NCBI RefSeq assembly: GCF_905120355.1
Contig: NZ_CAJHOB010000019.1
Coordinates: 1-48,596 of the forward strand
Source: Azonexus hydrophilus
Lineage (GTDB): Bacteria; Pseudomonadota; Gammaproteobacteria; Burkholderiales; Rhodocyclaceae
Reading direction: 5' to 3'
DNA: 48,596 nucleotides
Below the pieces are notes generated by a model. The model made no database searches and was not told where the DNA came from. It worked only from the letters and a program-made list of their open reading frames with translations. This document shows, in pieces, positions 35,994 to 47,300 of this stretch (position 1 is the stretch's first letter; every line of letters starts with the position of its first letter). The translations under genes and the position numbers were made by a program.

Positions 35994-37265
35994 CTTTTTC
36001 TCCCCCATTCTCTGTTGCTCCGGAAAACACGACATACCGGCCACGACCTGCGCGCTTGGCGGCATACATGGCCTGATCGGCATACTTCACCCAGCCCGCC
36101 AGGGTGTCATTCGGCGCAACCGGCAAAAAAGCCACGCCCACACTGAGCGATGCCTGCAAAGTCGCACCCTCCGGCAAACCAATCGGCTGCCGCATGCCAT
36201 CCATCATGCTCTGCGCAATCCGCTCGGCCTGCGTTGGATCATCCAAGGGGTAAAGCAATGCGGCAAATTCATCGCCGCCCAGGCGCGCCAGCAAATCGTC
36301 TTCCCGCACCCGGGCACGCAAACGCCGGGCGATGGCGTGCAGTACGACATCACCTACCTCATGACCATGGGTGTCATTGATCGACTTGAAATAATCGACA
36401 TCAATGAAAAAAAGTGCCGCCATACCCGTCCCATGCCCCGTCAGCAAACTGATGACTTCAGTTGCCTGCGCTTCAAAACAGGCGCGGTTGCACAAGCCGG
36501 TAAGCGCATCATGGTTCGCCTGATAGGCCAACTGCTCCGCATGATCGCGCATTTTTCCCTGCCACAGGGGGTGAGCTCCCGGAACAGCGCGGCCACGTCC
36601 TCGGACAAGCGCTGCACCTCACTGATCCGTGCCGGTTCAAGCTGGGCATCGAAACGATGCTCGCGCCGCGCCCGTGCAGTCACCTCGGCCAATCTGCGCA
36701 AAGGACGGACAATTTGCGAACTGTCCCGCCGCGACAGGCGCGAAGCGACCCAGATGCTCGTCCCGAGCGCGAAAATGCCACAGGCAATAGCCACCAGAAT
36801 GAAGCGCAGCAGATCATGCCCGGCGCCATGCAGCCGTACCGAGCCGACCAGTCTGCCGCCATGCCGTATTTCCGCCACCGCAGGCTGATCAATGAACAGG
36901 CCCGCAAGCAAGCGCTCACCGACATACCATAAGCTATCGTCCAGCTCCTCCCAATGCGCAATGACCTTGCCGGCATGATCAAGCACGTACGCAGCTGCCA
37001 AGGAACGGTTGGCCGTAATCGAACGCAAATCCTCGGCGGCCGCGTCAGCATCACCAAACACCACGGCTGCTCCAACGGTGTAAGCCACCGAGCGGGCCGA
37101 CAAGTGAAGATTGTCGAGCATGTAGAAGCGCAGCATGAACAGGCCGAGAACGAACAGAAAGAGGCTGGCCAGCGTCACCGCCAGCAAGGCCACCCGCATG
37201 TTGGCAACGTGCAGGACCTCCTGCAGCGGCCGCGTCCGCAGCATAGGTAACGCAGGCGAACTCAT
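35986..37265 (-). pseudogene. yfiN: Diguanylate cyclase YfiN, frameshifted
   Basis: Two frames. The first (37265 to about 36560) gives TM1 (24-46), a CHASE8-like periplasmic domain, TM2 (about 153-178) and HAMP, ending in EDVAALFREL. The second (from about 36560 to 35986) gives AEQLAYQANHDALTGL and a full GGDEF domain: GGDEF at 92-96 counting from ATG 36552, and inhibitory-site REDD. A single missing base near 36550-36577, where C5 and A5 runs occur, breaks the joint. The GGDEF half has an ATG at 36552 and could be made alone. YfiN makes c-di-GMP at the inner membrane and is inhibited by YfiR. Either real decay or a homopolymer sequencing error. Confidence 0.82.
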
Positions 37266-37840
37266 GGCGCCACCTGGCGAGGCTGCGCCCGGGCACCGGG
37301 GCTGCTCTTTTCCGACGAGGTTTCCTGCCGACGGCGAACCAGTTGCAGCACTTTCGGGCTGATGCGCACGCTACCGCGTGAAATCGCATCGAGATTCGCC
37401 AGCAAGCCAATCTCACCATCGGCTGCATGCAGGCAGAACATGCTGCCCGCGGTACATTCCAGGTCGCCTTCCGTCACACTCAGGAGCGGCCGACCGCTCG
37501 CCATCTTGATCACCTGGCGCTGCAACGCCAGCGGCAACGCCCCCATGTAGATGATGTCACAGCCATTTTCCCAGCCCGCAGACAGATCGGTGACATCGCG
37601 GATCAGCAGCTTGCGATCGAGCAGCGGCGCAAGGCTGGCCCCATTCCCCGGCAGATAGGCCAAATAACCAGCAGTACACAGGCGGAAATAGCTCGGCTCC
37701 ACCGGCCAGCGCGCATAACCGATGATGCCGGCGAGCGTGCGCCCAGTCTGCACACCCAAGTCGGCTGCCAGTACTGGCCGCCCTGGCAGCCCGGAAAGAA
37801 GAAACGCGCACAACAGCGTCAGAAGGCGAAAAAACGACAC
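37262..37840 (-). CDS. yfiR: Periplasmic YfiN inhibitor YfiR
   Basis: 192 aa from GTG 37840 (AGG 7 nt upstream); a longer frame from ATG 37933 would start upstream of the predicted promoter and is rejected. Signal peptide (1-25) and a YfiR/DUF4154 domain. Four cysteines, C55, C94, C129 and C136, correspond to the two disulfides of YfiR (C94 in ENGCDIIYMG; C129/C136 in ECTAGSMFC). YfiR binds the periplasmic domain of YfiN and keeps it off. Stop overlaps the yfiN start (ATGA). Confidence 0.85.
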   Translation of the reverse strand: MSFFRLLTLLCAFLLSGLPGRPVLAADLGVQTGRTLAGIIGYARWPVEPSYFRLCTAGYLAYLPGNGASLAPLLDRKLLIRDVTDLSAGWENGCDIIYMGALPLALQRQVIKMASGRPLLSVTEGDLECTAGSMFCLHAADGEIGLLANLDAISRGSVRISPKVLQLVRRRQETSSEKSSPGARAQPRQVAP

Positions 37841-37885
37841 GACAATCCTGGGCAATAAATATGAAATGTCATACGACAGGACCAC

Positions 37886-37914
37886 ATCATAGTTCCAGTC
37901 GCGGCAACAGACAA
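37886..37914 (-). promoter_or_regulatory. Sigma-70 promoter of yfiR-yfiN-yfiB
   Basis: Minus strand: TTGTCT, 17-bp spacer, TATGAT. Transcription would start near 37879, about 40 nt before GTG 37840 of yfiR. This fixes the yfiR start. Confidence 0.65.
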
Positions 37915-37983
37915 TTTCAGTTTCCCGTATCATGGCGCTCTTCCCGGACTTAAACCCCTGCCCATGCGTAGGCCCTTGCAGCC

Positions 37984-40141
<2,158 letters not shown>

Positions 40142-40144
<3 letters not shown>

Positions 40145-40150
40145 TAGAAT
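40142..40150 (+). promoter_or_regulatory. Candidate extended -10 before yajC
   Basis: TGATAGAAT, an extended -10 (TGn-TAGAAT) that overlaps the tgt stop codon and lies 37 bp before yajC. It could give yajC-secD-secF a promoter of their own. Confidence 0.35.
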
Positions 40151-40186
40151 CGTCCGCTTCAAAAATTTTTATCTGGAGAAACATTG

Positions 40187-40510
40187 ATGATTAGTCTTGC
40201 CTACGCCCAGACTGCGGGCGCTGCCGACGCAAGCGGCGGCTTCATGCAACTGCTGCCGATGATCCTGATGTTTGGCGTGCTGTGGTTCCTGATGATCCGC
40301 CCGCAGATGAAGAAGGCCAAGGAACACAAGGCACTGCTCGCCGCCCTGCAGAAAGGCGATGAAGTCGTCACCGGCGGCGGTCTCACCGGACGTGTGACCA
40401 AGGTAGGCGAAGCCTACGTGCACGTCGAAATTGCCGAAGGCGTCGAAGTCGTGGTGCAGAAGCCCTCCGTCGTCATCGTGCTGCCCAAGGGTTCGCTCAA
40501 GGGCGTGTAA
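40187..40510 (+). CDS. yajC: Preprotein translocase subunit YajC
   Basis: 107 aa from ATG 40187 (GGAG 9 nt upstream). Small single-pass membrane protein bound to SecDF. One membrane helix (about 20-40, LLPMILMFGVLWFLMIRPQ) followed by the typical RPQMKKAKEH and a basic-acidic cytoplasmic domain GDEVVTGGGLTGRVTKV. First gene of yajC-secD-secF. Confidence 0.96.
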   Translation: MISLAYAQTAGAADASGGFMQLLPMILMFGVLWFLMIRPQMKKAKEHKALLAALQKGDEVVTGGGLTGRVTKVGEAYVHVEIAEGVEVVVQKPSVVIVLPKGSLKGV

Positions 40511-40582
40511 GTCGAGAACGAATAGCCGAGCGGCGCCCCGGAGCGCCGTTCCACTCTCCGTTCTTCACTGGCCCCGCCCACA

Positions 40583-42466
40583 ATGAACCGTTATCCCCTC
40601 TGGAAATACATCCTCGTCGCTGTTGCCCTGGTCTTCGGCTTCATCTATACCCTGCCCAATTTCTACGGCGAATCGCCGGCGGTACAGGTCTCCAGCGCCA
40701 AGGTCACGCTCAAGATCGATGAAGGCACCCGGGCGCGGGTCGAAAGTGCCCTACAGGCCGCCAGCATCACCCATGACGGCATCCAGCTCGACACGGTCGG
40801 CGTCAAGGCACGCTTCAAGGATACCGACACCCAACTGAAGGCCAAGGACGTGCTGGAACGCGCCTTCAACCCGGACCCCACCGATCCGCAGTACGTCATC
40901 GCGCTCAATCTGCTCTCCGCATCGCCGCAATGGCTGACCTCGCTGCGTGCCCTGCCGATGTACCTCGGCCTCGATCTGCGCGGCGGCGTGCACTTCCTCC
41001 TGCAAGTCGACATGCCGGGCGCCATCACCAAACGTCTCGACTCGACCGCCGCCGACCTGCGCAGCCTGCTACGTGACAAGAATGTGCGCCACGCCGGGAT
41101 CAGCCGCGACGGCGAACGGATCGTGATCCGTTTCCGTGACGCCGAAACCCGTGCTGCCGGCCAGAAAATCCTGGCCAGCAGCCACGACGACCTGGCACTG
41201 GCAGAAGTCGGCCAGGGCGACGATCTGCGTCTGATCGCCAGCCTCAAGCCAGAAGCGCTGAAACGCATCGGCGAGTTCGCCATCAAGCAGAACATCAACA
41301 CCCTGCACAACCGGATCAACGAACTCGGCGTCGCCGAGCCGGTGATCCAGCAGCAAGGCGCCGACCGCATCGTCGTCCAGTTGCCCGGCGTGCAGGATAC
41401 GGCCAAGGCCAAGGACATTCTCGGCCGCACCGCGACCCTGGAAATCCGCATGGTCGACGACGGCCCCGGTGCCCTGGAGGCCGGATTGGCAGGCAATGTG
41501 CCTTTCGGCACCGAGCTCTACACCGAACGCGGCGGCTCGCCGCTGTTGGTCAAGAAGCAGGTTGTCCTCACCGGCGACCGCCTCACAGACGCCCAGCCGG
41601 GTTTCGACAGCCAGACCAACGAAGCCGCCGTACACCTGACGCTCGATTCTGCCGGCGCCCGCATCTTCAAGGACATCACCCGCGACAACGTGGGCAAGCG
41701 CATGGCCATCCTGCTGATTGAAAAAGGCAAGGGTGAAGTCGTGACTGCGCCGGTCATCCGCACCGAAATCGGTGGCGGCCGGGTGCAGATCTCCGGCCGC
41801 ATGACCACGGCCGAAGCCAACGACGTGGCGCTGCTGCTGCGCGCCGGCTCGCTCGCCGCACCGATGGAAATTGTCGAAGAGCGCACCATCGGCCCGTCGC
41901 TCGGCGCCGAGAACATCTCGCGCGGCTTCCAGGCCACCCTGTGGGGCTTCGTTGCCATCGCCGTATTCATGATCCTCTACTACGAGGTGGTCGGCCTGAT
42001 TTCGGTCATCGCCCTGGCCTCCAACCTGCTGCTGCTAGTGGCCTTGCTGTCGCTGCTGCAAGCCACGCTGACTCTGCCCGGCATCGCCGCCATCGCCCTC
42101 ACCCTGGGCATGGCCATCGACGCCAACGTGCTGATCAACGAGCGCATCCGCGAAGAATTACGTGCCGGCCTGCCGCCGCAAGCAGCCATTGCCGAAGGCT
42201 ACGAGCGCGCCTTTGCCACCATTCTCGACTCCAACGTCACCACCATGATTGCCGGTCTGGCCCTGCTCATCTTCGGTTCCGGGCCGGTGCGTGGTTTTGC
42301 CGTGGTGCATTGTCTGGGCATCCTGACCTCGATCTTCTCCGCCGTGGTCATCTCCCGCGCCCTGATCAACCTGATCTACGGCCGGCAGAAAAAGCTGACC
42401 AAAATCGCTGTCGGCACCGTCTGGAAAGAAGGCCTTGCCACCGTCAGCGGCAAGAAACAAGGCTAA
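40583..42466 (+). CDS. secD: Protein translocase subunit SecD
   Basis: 627 aa. With SecF it pulls exported proteins through SecYEG using the proton gradient. TM1 (9-28), large periplasmic P1 head (LGLDLRGGVHFLLQVD; LEIRMVDDG), then five C-terminal membrane helices. GMAIDANVLINERIREEL in TM4, with the proton-path Asp, and the GFAVVHCLGILTSIFSAV segment are present. Length agrees with the family. Confidence 0.97.
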   Translation: MNRYPLWKYILVAVALVFGFIYTLPNFYGESPAVQVSSAKVTLKIDEGTRARVESALQAASITHDGIQLDTVGVKARFKDTDTQLKAKDVLERAFNPDPTDPQYVIALNLLSASPQWLTSLRALPMYLGLDLRGGVHFLLQVDMPGAITKRLDSTAADLRSLLRDKNVRHAGISRDGERIVIRFRDAETRAAGQKILASSHDDLALAEVGQGDDLRLIASLKPEALKRIGEFAIKQNINTLHNRINELGVAEPVIQQQGADRIVVQLPGVQDTAKAKDILGRTATLEIRMVDDGPGALEAGLAGNVPFGTELYTERGGSPLLVKKQVVLTGDRLTDAQPGFDSQTNEAAVHLTLDSAGARIFKDITRDNVGKRMAILLIEKGKGEVVTAPVIRTEIGGGRVQISGRMTTAEANDVALLLRAGSLAAPMEIVEERTIGPSLGAENISRGFQATLWGFVAIAVFMILYYEVVGLISVIALASNLLLLVALLSLLQATLTLPGIAAIALTLGMAIDANVLINERIREELRAGLPPQAAIAEGYERAFATILDSNVTTMIAGLALLIFGSGPVRGFAVVHCLGILTSIFSAVVISRALINLIYGRQKKLTKIAVGTVWKEGLATVSGKKQG

Positions 42467-42481
42467 CGAGGAGCTCGCGCC

Positions 42482-43432
42482 ATGGAATTTTTCCGCATCA
42501 AAAAAGACATCCCCTTCATGCGCCATGCGCTGGTGTTCAACGTCATTTCGTTGCTCACCTTCGTTCTGGCGGTGTTTTTCCTGGTCACCAAAGGCCTGCA
42601 TCTGTCGGTCGAATTCACCGGCGGCACGCTGATCGAAGTCAAGTACGAGCAGAGTGCCGATCTGGAGAAAATCCGCAGCACGCTGGGCAGCAGCGGCTTT
42701 GCCGATTACTCGGTGCAGAATTTCGGCTCCTCGCAGGATGTCATGATCCGCCTGCCGCTGCGCGAGGGGGAAGACAGCGCCAAGCAGGGCGAAGGCGTCA
42801 TGCAGGCACTAGCCAGCGGCGCCCCTGGCGCCAGCCTGCAGCGGGTGGAATATGTCGGCCCACAGGTCGGCCGCGAACTGGCCGAAAACGGTGCCATGGC
42901 ACTGTTTGTGGTGATCATCGGCATCATCATCTATCTTGCCTTCCGCTTCGAATGGCGCTTTGCGGTCTCGGCCATCATCGCCAACATGCACGACGTCATC
43001 ATCATTCTCGGCTTCTTTGCCGCCTTCCAGTGGGAATTCTCCCTCTCGGTGCTGGCGGCGGTGCTGGCGGTGCTCGGCTACTCAGTGAATGAATCGGTGG
43101 TCGTCTTTGACCGGGTACGTGAAACCTTCAAGAAGATCCGCGGCCTCAGCTCCACCCCGCAGGTGCTCGACCACGCCATCACCAGCACCATCAGCCGCAC
43201 CATCATCACCCACGGCTCGACCCAGGTCATGGTGCTGTCGATGTTCATCTTCGGCGGTGAAACCCTGCATAACTTTTCACTCGCCCTGACCATCGGCATC
43301 TGCTTCGGCATCTACTCCTCGGTGCTGGTCGCTGCCCCGCTGGTCATGTGGCTGGGTGTTTCGCGCGAGCAGTTCATCAAGGCGAAGAAACCCGTCGCCG
43401 AAGGCGCCACCGAAGACGGCGCCTGCGTGTAA
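42482..43432 (+). CDS. secF: Protein translocase subunit SecF
   Basis: 316 aa; GAGGAGC 5-9 nt before the ATG. Six membrane helices: one near 18-38, the periplasmic domain with SVEFTGGTLIEVKYEQ, then five. YSVNESVVVFDRVRETFKK (TM4 motif) and ISRTIITHGSTQVMVLSMFIFGGETLHNFSLAL are diagnostic. 15 bp after secD, followed by a terminator. Confidence 0.97.
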   Translation: MEFFRIKKDIPFMRHALVFNVISLLTFVLAVFFLVTKGLHLSVEFTGGTLIEVKYEQSADLEKIRSTLGSSGFADYSVQNFGSSQDVMIRLPLREGEDSAKQGEGVMQALASGAPGASLQRVEYVGPQVGRELAENGAMALFVVIIGIIIYLAFRFEWRFAVSAIIANMHDVIIILGFFAAFQWEFSLSVLAAVLAVLGYSVNESVVVFDRVRETFKKIRGLSSTPQVLDHAITSTISRTIITHGSTQVMVLSMFIFGGETLHNFSLALTIGICFGIYSSVLVAAPLVMWLGVSREQFIKAKKPVAEGATEDGACV

Positions 43433-43486
43433 ACGCCAGCGCAGCACAGACAGACTGGCGGTTACGACCGCCAGTTTGCGTTTACG
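43428..43486 (+). terminator. Terminator after secF
   Basis: Inner perfect stem CTGGCGGT (43455-43462) / ACCGCCAG (43467-43474) followed by TTTGCGTTT; outer arms GTAAACGC and GCGTTTAC pair around it. It overlaps the last bases of secF. Confidence 0.7.
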
Positions 43487-43566
43487 CCACGCCCCGCTAC
43501 GTTCTTGCAAAACCGGCATCCCCGGGCGACACTCCGGCTTCCTCCACCTACCATCCATCGACAGCC

Positions 43567-44262
43567 ATGCCCGCACTTTCCAACCTGGACATCCCCGCCC
43601 TACTCGGACGCCTGCCCCTGTTCTCCAGCATGCTGCCGGAAGAAATCGAGCGCATTGCGCGCGGCACCCGGGAATTGCGCGTCGCCAAGGGCGACATCCT
43701 GTTTCACAAGGGTGACCCCTGCCTGGGCTTTCATCTGCTCCTTTCCGGTCAGATCAAGCTGGCCTTCACGTCCTCCCAGGGCAATGAAAAAGTGGTCGAG
43801 ATCATCACCGCCGGGCAGTCCTTCGGTGAAGCGATCATGTTCATGGACACCCCCTACATCGTGTTCGCCCAAGCGCTGTCGGATGCGCAAATGCTGCACA
43901 TTTCCAAGACGGCGCTGTACGAAGAACTCGACAACGACCCCAAACTCGCCCGCAAGATGCTCGCCAGCATGGCCATGCGCCTGCACCAGGCCATGCACGA
44001 CATGGAGGCCAACTCACTGCACTCCGGCAAGGAACGCATCATGAGCTACCTCCTGCGCGAAGTACCACCGCACGAAGCCGGAGCGCGTTCGGGCACCGTG
44101 TCGCTGACCACCACCAAGGGTGTCATCGCCTCGCGCCTCAACCTGACCCAGGAACACTTCTCGCGCATCCTGCATGAACTGGTCACGGATGGACTGATCG
44201 TCGTCAATGGCCGCAACATCGATATTCCCGACCTGGAAAAAATGCGCCGGGCACTCGGCTGA
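43567..44262 (+). CDS. Crp/Fnr-family transcriptional regulator
   Basis: 231 aa from ATG 43567; no clear ribosome site. Cyclic-nucleotide-binding-like sensor domain (about 15-130) with LLLSGQIKLAF and SFGEAIMF, dimerisation helix (about 130-160), and HTH (about 175-220, TTKGVIASRLNLTQEHFSRILHELVTDGLI). It has no N-terminal cysteine cluster, so it is not an oxygen-sensing Fnr. It resembles DNR/NnrR-type or related regulators, some of which sense nitric oxide through heme, but the ligand cannot be told. Convergent with the adhesin gene. Confidence 0.9.
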   Translation: MPALSNLDIPALLGRLPLFSSMLPEEIERIARGTRELRVAKGDILFHKGDPCLGFHLLLSGQIKLAFTSSQGNEKVVEIITAGQSFGEAIMFMDTPYIVFAQALSDAQMLHISKTALYEELDNDPKLARKMLASMAMRLHQAMHDMEANSLHSGKERIMSYLLREVPPHEAGARSGTVSLTTTKGVIASRLNLTQEHFSRILHELVTDGLIVVNGRNIDIPDLEKMRRALG

Positions 44263-44277
44263 CATCATTGTCACCAG

Positions 44278-44313
44278 AAAAAACGGGGTGGATCAACATC
44301 CACCCCGTTTTGC
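44278..44313. terminator. Bidirectional terminator
   Basis: Perfect 11-bp stem ACGGGGTGGAT / ATCCACCCCGT with loop CAAC, A-run on the left and T-run on the right. It serves both the Crp/Fnr gene and the convergent adhesin gene. Confidence 0.92.
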
Positions 44314-44328
44314 CCTTGATCGCGAGGA

Positions 44329-47300
44329 TCAATCGGTAATCAGCTTGCCCTTGGTCAGCAGATCCTGAATGATTGCCTGATCGTTCAGCGTGCTGTTGGC
44401 GGTCAGATCAACACCCGAGAGGGTGATCTGCTGCAGCACATCACCATTGCCAGTCGGCTTGATGTCGATCACGGTATTGCTGCCAGACTTGCTGAAATGC
44501 AGGTAGTCCGTCAGGTTGCCGGTGCCGTTGGCGTGCTGCTCACCGACCAGTAGATCGCGCAGGTCGAGCACATCGCCGCCGGCCGCCTTGGGTGCGATAT
44601 TGAAATCGCTGATCGTGTCGCGTGCTGGCGCAGCTGCTGTGCCTTGGTCACCGAAGGCCCAGACGAAGGTGTCTGAACCCAGGCCACCGGTCAGGAGATC
44701 GTCGCCCGCACCACCACGCAAGGTATCGGAGCCTGCCGCGCCATCAATGGTGTCATTTCCGCCCCCCCCATTGATGATGTCACGCCCGGCACTACCGATG
44801 ATCTGCTCATCCTGGTTATCGCCGTCATGGATGGCGCCGCTGCGGATCTGGTAGACCCCATTGGTCGCCGACTCGACGATATCCTGATGTGCAGCCAGTT
44901 GCTCCAGGCCAAGCTTGGCATAGTCTTCCGGCGAGAACAGTGCGAACTCATCGACGCCGAGCACCTTGTAGGCGGAATCTGCCGCCCCGCTGGCCTTGAC
45001 CTCGATACGCAGGGAAGCGTGCCCGCCTTGGTCCCAGTAAAGCACTTCGATGCTCTGCAGCCCCTCGTCGATGACCCTGCCGCTAAAGCTATGCGTGGTC
45101 GTGGACTGGATGGCATCGCGCCGCGCAATCTCTTCGCCACCGATCAGCACACGGTAGCCATCATCGGCGGTGATCCGGAAGTCGTAGCTGCCGCCCGCCG
45201 GAATGGAGATGTAGCCGACCATGCGGATGATCGCATCGGAGGTGTCGCCCAGACCACCAGTCACTTGCAGACTGTCGGCGTTGGTGGCGGTGGTGCCTTG
45301 CAGGAAGCGCTGCAGGTTGTTGTCACCCGAGCCGCTACCGGCTTGAGCGCTAATCGTTGTGCCGCCCGCCTGAATCACCCGGTTCTGGCCCAGATCGTTG
45401 GAGAACAGTGTGCTCGTACCCCCGACGCTGTTGAAACCGAATTCCAGCTTGTTGGCCGAGAAAGCCGCGTCCGTCGCGGTAGCACTCGAAGAACGTGCAC
45501 TCCCGATCAGCGTACCATCGCCGTTGCGCCCCTCGATGATCGTTTCAATCTGATTCAGCGTCGTCAGATTGCCACCATTCCGGTCGTCCGCATGAATACG
45601 GGTGGCACCGGAATACTTGGTCGTGTCATCGCCGGCCACCCCGGTACGGTTGTCGTTATAACCGAAGTACTCCCCGCCCAGTCCGAGATTGATGCCGGTG
45701 ATCGTCTGGGCCGTGCTCTCAAGCTGCAAGGTTGCGGGCTTGACGCTAATGGCCAGTGTCGACGACGCCGTATCGCCATCAGTGTCGCGCAAGGTGAATC
45801 CGATGTTTTCGACGAACGGGCTAGTGGTAATGGGCGGGGTATAGGTGTAGCTACCATCATCCATATCGATGACGATCTTGCCACCCGCACTGACGTTGCC
45901 ATTGCGCAAGGTACTGATCGTCCACTCATTGGTGGCCGCGTTGTAGGTGCCACGCGCCGTCCCGCTCACCGTGCCACCGAATCCATAGGCTGTGCCATTG
46001 ATTTCAACCGAATCGATGCGTCCGCCATCGGCGCCGATACCTGAACCACTGCCCAGGGTGCCGTTAAGCATGTTGCCGCCGAAGTTGACACCGACCGAAT
46101 CGCGCAGGATCGGTGGCAGCTCGGCAATATCGGCCACGACCACGCTGCTGGTATCAACCTTGCCGACGCCATCGTAGGCGACTGGATTCATCTGACCTGT
46201 CGTTGCGCCGGTTCCCATGCCATAAGCAAAAGAATTGATCTGATTGCTCTCGAGGAAGCCCTTCCACAGGGCCTCTTCATTTGCCTGGATGCCCGCAGTC
46301 GTCTGGTAGCCGGAGATTTCCGACCAATCCGTCCCCGCATTGGGTGCGCCGTCAGTCAGGAAATAGGACACATTCTTGCCACCCGCAATTTTCCCCGCAT
46401 CCGCAAAGGCCTTCATTGCAGTCTGCAGCGCAGCATCGTAATTGGTCGAAGTCCCCGGAGCAGTCAAACCATTGACGTAGGCCTTGGCCTCGGCAACCGA
46501 CACCCAGTTGCTCTGGTACGCCGATGCCGAACTGGAGAAGGTCACGACCCGCACCATCACATCGCCCAGCGCATCGTACTGGTCGAGCATGGTGATGACC
46601 GACTCCTTCATGACCTGCAAGCGGGTACCGGCCATGCTGCGAGACACATCGAGCATCAGCATGACGTTGGTGTCCTGCTGCGCAACCTGCACCGTCTGTA
46701 ATTCCGGCACGGCCTTGGGTGCGTCGTCCTCGACCGCCACGGTCAGCGTGCCGTAACTCACAGCAGACCCATTGCTGATCTTGAGGCTGACATCGAACTT
46801 GAGCACATCTTCGACATTCTTCACGGGATGGTCGATCGGCTTGCTCAACACCACCTGGTATTGGCCCTGGCTATCCACCGTGACCCGGATGACCTCTGCG
46901 CCGTTCGCCAAACCGATCAGGGTATTCGTGCCATTGCTCGACCAGGTCACCGGCACACCGCCCGAAGTCAATTGCACCGTTGGCGTCCCCAAGGTAACCG
47001 ACAAGGCACCCTCAATCCCCGGAATCGCCAGCGCACCGGATGTGGTTGCCGCATCGGTTGTGTCCGACACACCCGTGCTATCCGGCACACCACCCGGCAG
47101 GCCTTCTTCAGAAACCGTCGCCGTGATGGTCCAGCCCGGGTTGATCACCTGTGGGGTACCGATATCGATGGTCAGGGTGTTGTGCACCGTATCACCATCC
47201 TTGTCGGTCACCGTGTAGGTGAAGGTTTGCTTGATCACCTGGCCTGGCTGCAGGCTATCGCGCGTTTCGCGGTTAAGCACAAATTCGTAGCTACCATCCG

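Noticed and set aside
36550..36577. Programmed -1 frameshift in yfiN
   Set aside because: The A-run is not a slippery heptamer in the incoming frame (codons read GAA AAA TGC), and such shifts are not known for this family. A lost base or sequencing error is simpler.
37841..37933. N-terminal extension of yfiR from ATG 37933
   Set aside because: A good promoter (37886-37914) lies inside this stretch, and the extension would put 31 residues before a normal signal peptide.
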